Shown piece by piece: positions 9,087 through 18,112 of a stretch of 64,000 nt of DNA (position 1 is the first letter of the stretch; each line of letters opens with the position of its first letter). This DNA is from Salinispora oceanensis. Its GTDB lineage: Bacteria; Actinomycetota; Actinomycetes; Mycobacteriales; Micromonosporaceae. Under the pieces are notes generated by a model. The model was not told the DNA's origin. It saw only the letters and a list, made by a program, of their open reading frames with translations, and did no database searches. The DNA lies in contig NZ_KB911579.1 in NCBI RefSeq assembly GCF_000383575.1, positions 65,707 through 129,706 on the forward strand, in the 5' to 3' direction. The position numbers and the translations under genes are program-made.

Positions 9087-9965
9087 GTGACCTTCTCCCT
9101 CGTCGCCCGCTCCGCCGACGGCCGGCTGCACGGAGTGGTCGTGGCCAGCAGGTTCCTCGCGGCCGGGGCGCTGGTGCCGGCCGCGGAGGCCGAGGTGGGC
9201 GCGATCGCCACCCAGGCGCACGTGAACCTGGCCTACCGGCCGCAGGGCCTGGCGCTGCTCCGGACCGGGGTTGGCGCGGCGGGCGTGGTCGCCGGGCTGG
9301 TCGCCGCCGACGACGAGCGCGACCATCGCCAGCTTGGTGTCGTGGGTGCGACCGGCTCGGGTGCCGGTTGGACCGGGCCGGCCTGCCGCCCCTGGGCGGG
9401 CGGGCAGTCCGGGGATGGCTGGGCCGCGCAGGGCAACATTCTCGCCGGTCCGCAGGTGATCGACGAGGTCCGCGACGGCTGGCTCGGTGGCGGGGGGCTG
9501 CCGTTCCCGCAGCGCCTTGTGGCCGCGTTGCGCGCCGGGGACGAGGCGGGTGGGGACCGGCGCGGGCGGCAGAGCGCCGGGCTGCTGGTCGTCGAGCGTG
9601 GCGCCGGGTACGCCGGCACCGGCGACATCCTGATCGATCTGCGGGTTGACGACCACCCGGATCCGGTCACCGAGCTGGGCCGGCTGCTCGCCGCCCACAC
9701 CCGACTGTTCAGCCGTCCGGACCCGGGCACCCTGCTGGAGCTCACCGGGCCGCTCGCGGTCGAGGTGGCCGGCCTGCTCACCGCGCTCGGGCATTCCGCC
9801 GATCCGGAGGCTCCGCAGGAGGCGCTGGTCGCTTGGGCCGGTCTGGAGAACCTGGAGCGGCGACTGGTGCCGGGCCGGATCGACCCGGTCGTGCTGGAGG
9901 AGCTACGCCGGGCCGCCCCGCAGATTCCCGCGCCCCGCGCTGCCCGCGCCCGGCCCGCGTCCTGA
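9087..9965 (+). CDS. DUF1028 family Ntn-hydrolase-like protein
   Basis: A 292-residue protein whose N-terminal 200 residues match the DUF1028 family. The TFSLVARSADG start, the GVVVASRFLAAGALVP strand, AIATQAHVN and the GDGWAAQGNIL segment are diagnostic. The family has an Ntn-hydrolase-like fold and unclear function. The C-terminal part (about 205-292) resembles the putative peptidoglycan-binding domain found in some members. The GTG start at 9087 is the only good candidate given the family N-terminus. The stop codon lies inside the first copy of a perfect 28-bp tandem duplication, so the present C-terminus may be a product of that duplication. Confidence 0.85.
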   Translation: MTFSLVARSADGRLHGVVVASRFLAAGALVPAAEAEVGAIATQAHVNLAYRPQGLALLRTGVGAAGVVAGLVAADDERDHRQLGVVGATGSGAGWTGPACRPWAGGQSGDGWAAQGNILAGPQVIDEVRDGWLGGGGLPFPQRLVAALRAGDEAGGDRRGRQSAGLLVVERGAGYAGTGDILIDLRVDDHPDPVTELGRLLAAHTRLFSRPDPGTLLELTGPLAVEVAGLLTALGHSADPEAPQEALVAWAGLENLERRLVPGRIDPVVLEELRRAAPQIPAPRAARARPAS

Positions 9966-10001
9966 GCGAGCTGGCGCCCGGCCCGCGTCCTGAGCGAGCT
10001 G
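9946..10001 (+). repeat. Perfect 28-bp tandem duplication over a stop codon
   Basis: Positions 9946-9973 and 9974-10001 are identical 28-mers beginning GCGCCCGGCC and ending GAGCGAGCTG. A third copy starts (GCGCC) and then diverges. The first copy carries the TGA stop of the DUF1028 gene. The unit length is not a multiple of three. Confidence 0.9.
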
Positions 10002-10086
10002 GCGCCGAGCCCAGCAGCACGGCGGTCTGCGGGCTGATCCGGACGCGACTCCACCAGCGGAGGCCTGGGAGCTGCACCGGCAGCGC

Positions 10087-10803
10087 TCAGGGCGCGAAGC
10101 TCAGCCAGCGGAAGTCGACGGCGGCAACGGTGGCCTGCTCGCCGGGGGTCAACGGCGACCGGCCGGTCGCCTTGCGGATCAGGGTCTGCCGATCCCAACC
10201 CAGGGCGGCCGGCACTGGATGTCCACAAGTGAGCAGGTCGGCCACCACGGTGGCGGCGGCCGGGGTCAGCCACGGCCGCCGGTCCAGCGCCGCGGCCAGG
10301 TCCAGGCCATGCACCCCCACCTCGACCACCCGGGTACGCAGGAACTCCACCATCGTCATCGCGTCACCGTGCCGGGTGCGGACCAACCGGCCGGGGGGCT
10401 GCGCGGCGACGGCGTCGAGGGTGGCCAGCAGAGCCCGGTCCAGGTCGGCGGCGAGCGTCGTGGCATCCAGGGACCGTGCCGCTCGGTGGCCACCTTCGAT
10501 GCGGTCGGCGTCTACCGGCGGGGTGAACTTGGCCGCGCCGAAGTAGCCGGCGGCGTCAACCTGCACCCGCGGCGGGGCGGGGGCGGCGAGCATCCCGGCG
10601 AGCCGACCGACCCCGGTGTGCACGTGGGCGAGCAGCTCGCGGACGGTCCACGGCGGGCAGTTGGTGGGCCGCTCCAGGTCGGTCTCGGTCAGATCCCGTA
10701 GCTCAGCAGCGAGCTGGACGCATTCATCCCGAAACGCCGCCCGTACCGGCGTGAGCTCCGGCGGGCTTCCGACGGCCGCCTCCACCATGGTCGGTTCCAC
10801 CAT
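10087..10803 (-). CDS. Maleylpyruvate isomerase-family (DinB-like, mycothiol-dependent type) protein
   Basis: A 238-residue four-helix-bundle protein of the actinobacterial maleylpyruvate isomerase family. The N-terminal helix, the PTNCPPWTVRELLAHV motif near residue 48 and the metal-ligand-type His residues (LAHVHTG, VGVHGLDLA) are present. Related enzymes use mycothiol as cofactor; many members have no assigned reaction. It starts 3 bp after the PAP2 gene stop and shares its transcript. Length matches the family. Exact substrate not inferable. Confidence 0.85.
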   Translation of the reverse strand: MVEPTMVEAAVGSPPELTPVRAAFRDECVQLAAELRDLTETDLERPTNCPPWTVRELLAHVHTGVGRLAGMLAAPAPPRVQVDAAGYFGAAKFTPPVDADRIEGGHRAARSLDATTLAADLDRALLATLDAVAAQPPGRLVRTRHGDAMTMVEFLRTRVVEVGVHGLDLAAALDRRPWLTPAAATVVADLLTCGHPVPAALGWDRQTLIRKATGRSPLTPGEQATVAAVDFRWLSFAP

Positions 10804-10806
10804 GGC

Positions 10807-11694
10807 TCAGCCCGCGTTTCGGGGGATGAGGCGGTACGCACTGACCAGGACCAGGGCCATCACGATGGCCATCGTACCGGCGATCTCGGCGGCACCGCCC
10901 GCGTAGCCGGCGAGGAGGGGCCGGCGGGCCAACTCGTTCGGGGCGATCTGGGGGCCGTCGGCGAGCCAGGCCAGGGCGAGACCGCCGGCGACGACCGCGA
11001 GCAGGCCGCCCGTGCCGAGTAACACGGCGGCGAGCGGGTGCGCGTCGCCGGGGTCGACCTTCGCCCGTTCTCGCTGCATGATCAATAGCATCAGCCCACC
11101 GAGCGCCGCCCAGACCCCGACCACCAGGTACGCGGCGATCGCGTCGCTGGGTCGGTGCCATCCGGCGGAGACGGTGGCCACTCCGACGGCGGCGGCGTAG
11201 CCGGTGCCGAGCAACGCGCCCAGGACTCGGGCCGTCGGTGGCAGAACGAGGACCAGCGCCACCGCGAACGAGGCGGCGACGGTGGCGTGGCCGCTGGGCA
11301 GGCTGTTGCCGGCGAAGATCCGTTGCGGGTCGATGCCGAGGTCAGGCCGGGCGAGGCTGTACTTGAGCGCCTGGGTGGTGAGATTGGCGCCGACGATGAG
11401 CAGAGTTGCGGTGAGCGCGAGCGCGACCCGGCCACGGATCAACGCGATGAACCCGATCACGGCGGTGGCGCTCAGCAGCGCCGCCAGCGACATGGCGTTG
11501 AGGATGTGGTTGACCGGTCCGTCGATGCGGTCCTGGCCGATCCGGTTACCGGTGAGGGCAACCGTGTCGAGCCACTGGCCGAGCTCGGTGTGCACGGCGA
11601 CGCGCCACACCACGATGAGGGCGACGGCCTGTGCCAGTGCCAGCACGGCCAACCAGACCGCCGTCCCACGCCTCGCCGTGTCGTGCACCCGCAC
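10807..11694 (-). CDS. PAP2-superfamily phosphatase, membrane-bound
   Basis: A 295-residue polytopic protein of the phosphatidic-acid phosphatase type 2 superfamily, with about eight hydrophobic segments. The three motifs are seen in order: KYSLARPD near residue 121, SLPSGHATVAASF near 137 and SAGWHRPSD near 183 (catalytic His). The likely reaction is dephosphorylation of a lipid phosphate or diphosphate at the outer face of the membrane. The last part (about 225-295) adds two or three helices beyond the core. GTG start. It heads a two-gene operon with the maleylpyruvate-isomerase-like gene and diverges from the MMPL gene. Confidence 0.9.
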   Translation of the reverse strand: MRVHDTARRGTAVWLAVLALAQAVALIVVWRVAVHTELGQWLDTVALTGNRIGQDRIDGPVNHILNAMSLAALLSATAVIGFIALIRGRVALALTATLLIVGANLTTQALKYSLARPDLGIDPQRIFAGNSLPSGHATVAASFAVALVLVLPPTARVLGALLGTGYAAAVGVATVSAGWHRPSDAIAAYLVVGVWAALGGLMLLIMQRERAKVDPGDAHPLAAVLLGTGGLLAVVAGGLALAWLADGPQIAPNELARRPLLAGYAGGAAEIAGTMAIVMALVLVSAYRLIPRNAG

Positions 11695-11951
11695 AACCTA
11701 ACGGCAGGCGACATCGACTGCCCGCATAACCCACACCGTTACGACTTTCACCTGTTCAGCGGAGAACGGCGGGAAGTCGGAGCGTCAGCAGCCGAGACCC
11801 CAGATAGTTGACCCATGTCAGATCCGGCCGTGCGCTCGCGCCCGAGTGAAGGGAGGGCACTGCTGTCGGGGCCAGACCCGCTGCTGCCCGCGGGGCCGCA
11901 CGGCAGGTCGGGCCGCCGGTACCCGCGAACCAAACGTTGACGGGGGCCGCG

Positions 11952-14069
11952 ATGCCTACTCGCCACGTCGGGACTCTGATCGCGGTGGTGGTGACCCTCG
12001 GGTGGCTCGTGATCGGCGGTGTGGCCCACTCGTTCCCCGGCCGCCTCGACCAGGTCGAGATCGACAACTTTCAGACGTTCCTGCCCGCTGATGCGGAGTC
12101 GCAGCAGGCGCAGCAGGACAGCCGTGACATCACCGGTGCGGACACCACGCCCGCCCTGGTGGTCTACGAGCGTTCGGCCGGGATCACCATTGATGACCAG
12201 GAACGGGCGGACTCAGACCTGACCCGCTTCGGTCAGGTGCGGTGGGTTGTCGGGCCCATCGCGCCCCCCGTCCAGAGCCAGGACGGGCAGGCCCTGCTGG
12301 TGGTCGTCCCGATCGACAACGCCGTGGGACAGGCGGAGAACGACGTCATCGATCAGTTGCGCGCGATCACCGGCGGCGACCAGGGCGGACTGACCATCGA
12401 GGTCACCGGCCCCGCCGCCCTACGGGGCGACCTGATCACGGTATTGGCCGGAGTGGGCGGCGAGCTGCTGGTCGTCACCCTGGGCGCGGTGCTGGTAGTC
12501 CTGCTGATCATCTACCGTAGTCCGGTCTTGTGGGCGCTTCCACTGATCGCCGCCGGGCTCTCGTACGTGTTGGCCACGGTCTTCGTGTACTGGCTGGCCG
12601 ACGCGGATGTGATCAAGCTGAGTGGGGAGTCGCGGGGGATCCTCACCGTGCTCGTCTTCGGTGCGGGCACCGACTACGCGCTGCTGCTCATAGCGCGTTA
12701 CCGCGAGGAGTTGACCAGGAGGGCACGCCCCGTTGACGCGATGAGGGTGGCGTGGCGCGGTGCCGCTCCGGCGATCATCGCCTCCGGCTCGACGGTCATC
12801 CTCGGCCTGCTCGCCCTGCTGTTGTCGGTGCTCAGCTCCACCCGCTCCCTCGGACCGGTCTCCGCCATCGGCATCGCCTGCACGCTGCTGGTGATGCTCA
12901 CTTTCCTCCCCGCGCTGCTCGTCCTGGGTGGTCGACGGGTGTTCTGGCCGCGGACTCCGCGCCCGGAGCAGCGGGCCGCGACCACCTCGCACCGCCTCTG
13001 GACCCCGGTCGCCCGCCTCATCGGCCGACGAGACCGACTGGTGTGGGTGATCGCCGCCATCGGCCTCGGCGTGGCCGCGATCGGGGTCACCCAGCTCGGA
13101 AAGCAGGCAATCAACCAGGATGACCTGCTCTTCTCCGGAAACCGGTCGTCGGTCAGCGGGCAGCGTCTGCTTGACCAGCACTACCCCGGCGGCACCGGCA
13201 GCCCGGCCATCATCGTGACCAACGCGGAGACCATCGACCAGGTCGCCGGCGCGGCCCGCCAGGTGTCGGGAATCGCCTCCGTGGCACCGGTCACCGCGGC
13301 GGGTGGGGCCTCAACAACAGCTGCGGAAGCCGGGGCCGCACCGAAGGTCGTGAACGGACGGGCACAGCTCAACGCGACCATGAGCGACGCACCGGACGGT
13401 GACAGCGCTGAGCAGACCCTGCGGCGGCTCCGTACCGCCGTTCACGCGGTGCCCGGCTCCGACTCCGTGGTCGGTGGCTTCACGGCAACAAATGTGGACA
13501 CGGCCAACGCCGCCGATCGGGATCAACAGGTCATCTTTCCGGTCGTCCTGGCCGTGATCCTGCTCTGCCTGGCGGTGTTGTTGCGCGCTCTGCTCGCACC
13601 GATACTCCTGGTCCTGACCGTGGTTCTCTCCTTTACCGCCACCGTGGGAATCTGCGTGCTGATCTTCCGGTATCTGCTCAACGTCCCCAAGGTAGACCCG
13701 GAGTTCCTCCTGTTCGCATTCGTCTTTCTGGTCGCCCTGGGGGTGGACTACAACGTCTTTCTGATGAGCCGGGTTCGGCAGGAGTCAGAGCGGCTGGGCA
13801 CCCGGCGGGGCGTACTGTCCGCACTCACCGTAACCGGCGGGGTGATCACGTCGGCCGGTGTCGTGCTCGCGGCGACCTTCGCGGCGCTGACCGTGCTCCC
13901 GGTTCGGATCCTGGTGGAGCTGGGCATCGCCCTTCCGGTCGGGCTTCTCATCGACACCATCATCGTGCGCTCCCTGCTGGTGCCGGCCCTCACCCATGAC
14001 ATTGGTCGCCGAATCTGGTGGCCGAGCCGGCTCGAGCGAAGCGGCGGCGGCCCGCCGGGCACCGGCTGA
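11952..14069 (+). CDS. MMPL/RND family transporter
   Basis: About 705 residues with the two-fold RND/MMPL architecture. There is one N-terminal helix (about 10-25), a periplasmic-type loop domain to about 160, a block of five helices (about 165-330), a second loop domain (about 375-520) and a second block of five helices. The FGAGTDYALLLIARYREE motif after the first block and ALGVDYNVFLMSRVRQE after the second are the proton-relay signature of actinobacterial MMPL proteins. These export lipids or hydrophobic compounds. ATG at 11952 is preferred over TTG at 11937. It stands alone, convergent with an MFS gene. Confidence 0.93.
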   Translation: MPTRHVGTLIAVVVTLGWLVIGGVAHSFPGRLDQVEIDNFQTFLPADAESQQAQQDSRDITGADTTPALVVYERSAGITIDDQERADSDLTRFGQVRWVVGPIAPPVQSQDGQALLVVVPIDNAVGQAENDVIDQLRAITGGDQGGLTIEVTGPAALRGDLITVLAGVGGELLVVTLGAVLVVLLIIYRSPVLWALPLIAAGLSYVLATVFVYWLADADVIKLSGESRGILTVLVFGAGTDYALLLIARYREELTRRARPVDAMRVAWRGAAPAIIASGSTVILGLLALLLSVLSSTRSLGPVSAIGIACTLLVMLTFLPALLVLGGRRVFWPRTPRPEQRAATTSHRLWTPVARLIGRRDRLVWVIAAIGLGVAAIGVTQLGKQAINQDDLLFSGNRSSVSGQRLLDQHYPGGTGSPAIIVTNAETIDQVAGAARQVSGIASVAPVTAAGGASTTAAEAGAAPKVVNGRAQLNATMSDAPDGDSAEQTLRRLRTAVHAVPGSDSVVGGFTATNVDTANAADRDQQVIFPVVLAVILLCLAVLLRALLAPILLVLTVVLSFTATVGICVLIFRYLLNVPKVDPEFLLFAFVFLVALGVDYNVFLMSRVRQESERLGTRRGVLSALTVTGGVITSAGVVLAATFAALTVLPVRILVELGIALPVGLLIDTIIVRSLLVPALTHDIGRRIWWPSRLERSGGGPPGTG

Positions 14070-14110
14070 GGTTGTGATCAGCTTCGTAGCCCCCGAATGA
14101 GAAGCGCGCG

Positions 14111-15568
14111 TCACCACGATCGGGACCGAGTGACCAAGTCGATCAAAACAGCGGCAAACGCGATGACGAAGAAGCAGATAATGACCGCCAGCGGAATTCG
14201 GAAGGCGAGGAGCCAGTCACCGGTTCGGTCCAGGCTGGTGAAGAGGGCGGTGCCGACGACGGCGACCCCGAACCCGCCCCCAAAGCGCTGCCCCGTCTGC
14301 AGCATCCCACCGGCACTGCCGCCCTGGGCCGGTGGCACGTGCGCCAGGGCCAGGGTCTGGTTCGGAGCAATGACCAACCCGCCCCCGACGCCGGCAGTGA
14401 CCAGTCCACCGCCCAAGCCGGCCAGGAGCAGAGGCAGGGTGGCCGCGTGCGGGGAGCGTGGATCCGGTAGGAACAGGTCTGCGATCAACAGCATGGCGAG
14501 CCCGACTGCTCCACAGGCCAGCCCGGCGGCGATCAATGGCCGCCCGATCCGTCCGGCCTTGGCGCCAGCGGCCACCGAGCCAAGGGCCGTGCCCAGAGCC
14601 AACGGCATGAGAGCGATGCCCGCCACCAACTCGTCGTGCCCCAAACCTTGCTGCAGATACTCGGATACCAGGTAGTAGATGGCCTCGTAGCCGGCGAAGT
14701 AGAACGTGGCGATAAACGCGCCCAGGGCGAATGACCGGATCCGGAACAGGCCCAGGTTGAATATCGGCTCGCCGCGGCGGGCATAGGACCGTTCCCAGTA
14801 GAAGAAGGCGACCAGCGTCGCCAAGCCGGCCGGCAGGAGCAGCCAGCGGAGCAGCCCCGGCCACTGCTCTCCCTGCATCAGCCACAGCAGCCCCAACCCG
14901 CAGATCAGTAGGAGGGCACCAATCAGGTCCAGGTCGGGTCGCTTCCCCCGCTCGGCGACGGGAAACAGCCGCCACCCGAAGACGGCGACGACGGCCCCAA
15001 GCGGAACATTGATCAAAAAAATCCACCGCCAGCCCTGCTCGCCGCCGAGGGTAACCAAGGCCCCGCCGAGTATCGGACCGGCCAGTCGGGAGGTACTGAC
15101 TCCGACGGCTAACAGCCCGAGCGGGCGTCCGCGGTCACGGGGCGAGAACATCCGTTGGACCGTCCCGAAAACCTGGGGTAGCGCGACGCCGACGCCAACT
15201 CCCTGCGCCAACCGAGCGATGATCAGCCATTTTCCGGAGGGGGCGAAGCCGGAAACCATGCTCGCCACGACGAACACCATGACGCCGGCCACGAGTATGT
15301 TGCGCCGGCCACGCTGGTCGCCGAACCGGCCGGCCGGCACCAGCGTCAGTCCGAACGTAAGAAAGTAGCCGGAGACCAGCCATTGCTGACCGCTCGGGCT
15401 CAGGTCGAACACATCTCGGATCGTCGGCAGAGCGATCACGATCAGGGAGATGTTCAACCCGCCCAGAAACACCGCCAGCAGCCCGACGGTCGCCGCCGAC
15501 CATGGTCGGACCGGCCGCCCCGACCCGGTCCGGGGCGCTTCCCCCACACCCAGCTCACCCTCGTTCAT
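14111..15568 (-). CDS. DHA2-family MFS drug transporter
   Basis: About 485 residues with 14 predicted transmembrane helices, as in the DHA2 drug:H+ antiporter family. The motif-A-like stretch GRFGDQRGRRNILV lies between helices 2 and 3, and the motif-C-like GPILGGALVTLGGEQGWRWIF follows helix 5. It probably exports small amphipathic compounds using the proton gradient. ATG at 15568 gives a short cytoplasmic N-terminus; GTG at 15583 is in frame. No adjacent regulator. It faces the MMPL gene with only about 40 bp between the stops. Confidence 0.92.
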   Translation of the reverse strand: MNEGELGVGEAPRTGSGRPVRPWSAATVGLLAVFLGGLNISLIVIALPTIRDVFDLSPSGQQWLVSGYFLTFGLTLVPAGRFGDQRGRRNILVAGVMVFVVASMVSGFAPSGKWLIIARLAQGVGVGVALPQVFGTVQRMFSPRDRGRPLGLLAVGVSTSRLAGPILGGALVTLGGEQGWRWIFLINVPLGAVVAVFGWRLFPVAERGKRPDLDLIGALLLICGLGLLWLMQGEQWPGLLRWLLLPAGLATLVAFFYWERSYARRGEPIFNLGLFRIRSFALGAFIATFYFAGYEAIYYLVSEYLQQGLGHDELVAGIALMPLALGTALGSVAAGAKAGRIGRPLIAAGLACGAVGLAMLLIADLFLPDPRSPHAATLPLLLAGLGGGLVTAGVGGGLVIAPNQTLALAHVPPAQGGSAGGMLQTGQRFGGGFGVAVVGTALFTSLDRTGDWLLAFRIPLAVIICFFVIAFAAVLIDLVTRSRSW

Positions 15569-15820
15569 CCGGCTGTCCGGCACCGGAGAAAACCATCGTG
15601 GTCAAACTCCCCGAAGCCCACCATATGGGGAAACCAGCAGACGGCCGGATCATCGGCACCGACTCACCCCAACGTGCGGGCGAAGCGATGGCGTGACACC
15701 TGACGTATCCACCGGCCCTGCGCGCTGCCGCAGCCCGGTGCCCGTCTAGGGAGCTGGCCAGCTACCCGGCGGTGACCACCGGGAGGCGATTGGCACTCGG
15801 TCCATAGAAGGGCTCCACTA

Positions 15821-15826
15821 TAGAAT
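15821..15826 (+). promoter_or_regulatory. Leaderless-type -10 element of PhzF gene
   Basis: TAGAAT lies 7 bases before the ATG at 15834, the arrangement of actinobacterial leaderless genes (TANNNT 7-8 bases before the start). There is no purine-rich ribosome site before the ATG, which agrees with this. Confidence 0.5.
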
Positions 15827-15833
15827 CACGATC

Positions 15834-16742
15834 ATGGAGATCCTACGGTTCGCCGCGTTCACCACCGATCCCGCCGGCGGCAATCCGGCCGGTGTGGTGT
15901 TGGACGCGACCGGCGCTGACGACGCGGAGATGCAGCGCGTCGCGGCCGAGGTCGGGTATTCCGAAACGGCGTTCCTCGTGCCCGGCGACGAGGGACAGTT
16001 CGCGGTTCGCTACTTCAGTCCGAAAGCGGAGGTCCCGTTCTGCGGCCACGCGACCATTGCGTCAGCCGCGGCGTATGCCGAGCGACACGGCCCAGGGGTG
16101 TTGTATCTGAACACCCGCGCCGGCCCGGTCGAGGTCTCCACCACGGTACGGGCGGACGGCACCATCACCGCGACGCTGGTCAGCGTCGAGCCGCGCACCC
16201 AACCGATCGCCGCGGACGACTTCACGGCGCTGCTCGAAGCGTTGCGCTGGAAGTCGGAGGAGCTGGCGACGACGCTGCCACCACGGGTCGCCTTCGCCGG
16301 GGCGTGGCACCCGATCATCGCCGCTGGAAGCCGAGCACGCCTGGCTGATCTCGACTATGACATGACGGCGCTGACCAGCCTGATGGCCGAGCGCGACTGG
16401 ACCACGATCAATTTGGTGTACCGGGAGTCCGCACAGGTCATCCACGCGCGGAACCCGTTCCCCCCGGGGGGCGTCGTGGAGGACCCCGCCACCGGTGCGG
16501 CCGCCGCGGCGCTCGGTGGCTACCTACGCGAGCTCGGCCTGGTCGCGCCTCCCACGACGGTTACCGTGCACCAGGGTCAGGAGATGGGCCGTCCGAGCCT
16601 GCTCACCATCGACATCCCTGCCCGATCCGGAGCCGGGATCGCGGTGACCGGCGCCGCGGTGGCCCTGACCCCGCTCGGAGCTGCCGGTACCGGCGCAGCG
16701 ACGGATGCGGGCGCAGCGACTCGGGGCCGAACCCCAGCATGA
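15834..16742 (+). CDS. PhzF family isomerase/epimerase-like protein
   Basis: A 302-residue PhzF-fold protein made of two related diaminopimelate-epimerase-like halves. The start, ILRFAAFTTDPAGGNPAGVV, is characteristic. SETAFL with the conserved Glu lies near residue 44, and RYFSPKAEVPFCGHATIA near 64. The second half has the VVEDPATGAAAAALGGYL motif. PhzF proper isomerises a phenazine precursor. No other phenazine gene is nearby, so this is a family member of unknown substrate. The C-terminal 25 residues are low-complexity. Probably translated from a leaderless transcript. Confidence 0.9.
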   Translation: MEILRFAAFTTDPAGGNPAGVVLDATGADDAEMQRVAAEVGYSETAFLVPGDEGQFAVRYFSPKAEVPFCGHATIASAAAYAERHGPGVLYLNTRAGPVEVSTTVRADGTITATLVSVEPRTQPIAADDFTALLEALRWKSEELATTLPPRVAFAGAWHPIIAAGSRARLADLDYDMTALTSLMAERDWTTINLVYRESAQVIHARNPFPPGGVVEDPATGAAAAALGGYLRELGLVAPPTTVTVHQGQEMGRPSLLTIDIPARSGAGIAVTGAAVALTPLGAAGTGAATDAGAATRGRTPA

Positions 16743-17227
16743 CCGGAACCGCACTCAGCCCCGTGAGGCCGAGCTAGCCCGCTGAGCGCCTCGAGCGTCG
16801 GCCTCAGGCCGGCCTGGGGCGGCCAGGAGGCGGCACGCCACCTGGCCGGCCCAGCACCTCTGGATCCGACAAGTCAGGGCCATCGGCCCTGACTCCAGCG
16901 GCATGCCAGCCGAGCCGGGCGGCGAGTGCTGCGGGATACATCCCCCCGTTGCGCTCCGATTGGAGCTGATCCATCCCGCTGGCAAACCCCGTTCGGGTCA
17001 GCGCCCCGTCACCAGATAGCCCTGGAAACGTGCGTTCGGCCTGTGACACTTTCACTAAACACACGTTTCTCAGCGCAGAGTCGATCTTACGCTCACGTTC
17101 GGTACTCCTGTCAACACCCGTGTCGCAGGCACCCGCGGTCTCGACACTGTCGTTTACATCACCAAAGGCAAATGTCACAGTGGACAACTGACACGGGGAG
17201 CGAATGTTACCGTCCAGCCTGCCGCCC
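16743..17227. other. Intergenic stretch with strong palindrome, no convincing gene
   Basis: About 485 bases between the PhzF and GNAT stops. Open frames here lack a ribosome site and recognisable motifs. Notable content is the perfect palindrome at 16872-16894. The half nearer 17227 is less GC-rich than its surroundings. Confidence 0.6.
16872..16894. terminator. Perfect 10-bp stem hairpin, possible terminator or operator
   Basis: Arms AGTCAGGGCC and GGCCCTGACT flank the loop ATC. It lies about 130 bp past the PhzF stop and about 330 bp past the GNAT stop. There is no T-run. The core GGGCC-N3-GGCCC also resembles the box upstream of the flavohaemoglobin gene. Confidence 0.45.
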
Positions 17228-17869
17228 CTACACCTTGACGAGCAGCGCTTCTGCGCCGACCGGTCGGAATCCCGCCGCCTGGAACGCACGTACGCTGCGG
17301 GCGTTGCCCGCGGCCTGCTGCGCCCAGATCGGCTGCCCGGTCGGCACCAGGTGCCGTGCGGCCGTGGCCAACGCCCGTCCGAGGCCCGCTTCACGTCGCC
17401 CCTCGTCAACCTCGATCGCCGCCTCCCAGCGGCCAGCCACGCCCCGGCCGAGGATGATCAATCCCCCGTCGGCTGCCCAGATCCGGATATCGTCCCGACG
17501 CTGGCGTGCCCTGACTTCCCGGGGATGCGCTGCGTCAGCGAGCTCGGTCAGCCGTAGCGGGGGTGCACCCGCCAGTGGGCTCGCGACTGTCAGTAGGTCG
17601 ATCGTGTCCATGCGACGTCCGGTGCGCTCGAGCAGCGCGCCCAGGAAGCGTGGATGCATCGTGGTTGCCAGGCGGTCGCAGTCGAGTGCGGCCAGAGTTC
17701 CCCGGACCCAACGCGGATCCTCGTCGGTGAAGACCACGGAGTGAGCGGTGAACGCGATCACCCCGACATCCCGTTCGCAGGGCTGCGGCAGCACGGTCGT
17801 CCCGCCGTCCGGCGGCGGAAAGCGCCCGGCGGCCGCGGCGTCCAGGATCTCGGCCAGCTCACTTCCCAT
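17228..17869 (-). CDS. GNAT family N-acetyltransferase
   Basis: About 213 residues. The C-terminal half (about 110-213) is a GNAT fold. The acetyl-CoA pyrophosphate loop reads DEGRREAGLGRALATAA, and the following helix has AGNARSVRAFQAAGFRPVG, the usual motif-B signature. The N-terminal half (about 1-100) is a separate domain of the kind found in other actinobacterial GNAT proteins. ATG at 17869 is preferred because GGAAGG lies 8 bases upstream; ATG at 17875 is too close to it. Monocistronic. Acceptor substrate unknown. Confidence 0.88.
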   Translation of the reverse strand: MGSELAEILDAAAAGRFPPPDGGTTVLPQPCERDVGVIAFTAHSVVFTDEDPRWVRGTLAALDCDRLATTMHPRFLGALLERTGRRMDTIDLLTVASPLAGAPPLRLTELADAAHPREVRARQRRDDIRIWAADGGLIILGRGVAGRWEAAIEVDEGRREAGLGRALATAARHLVPTGQPIWAQQAAGNARSVRAFQAAGFRPVGAEALLVKV

Positions 17870-18032
17870 GGTCATGTCCTTCCGACGCTGCGCGGCCCAG
17901 GCTGGGACGGTGACCGACCACGCCTCCCCGGGGCAGGGGCCAGCACGTCCGATCCGGACGCATTAGCCGATGATAGGCAGCCCTCCCCAGCTGAAGGGGC
18001 TTCGCAGCCCGGCCCATACGGGCGGGACACAG

Positions 18033-18058
18033 CGAAGGGCCCCGGGAGGGGCCCTTCG
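18033..18058. terminator. Strong GC hairpin terminator of lsr2
   Basis: Perfect 11-bp stem, arms CGAAGGGCCCC and GGGGCCCTTCG, loop GGGA. It lies 55 bp past the lsr2 stop on the minus strand. Being symmetrical, it may act in both directions. Confidence 0.75.
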
Positions 18059-18112
18059 TGCTGTCGGCTTACGTCGACCGCGGCCACTAACCGCGAACCG
18101 ACCGCCGGCCAC

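Noticed and set aside
16804..17409. 201-codon minus-strand frame between PhzF and GNAT, ending in a segment with LAARLGWHAAG
   Set aside because: Overlaps the real GNAT end, no ribosome site, and the intergenic part contains a perfect palindrome; at most a relic.
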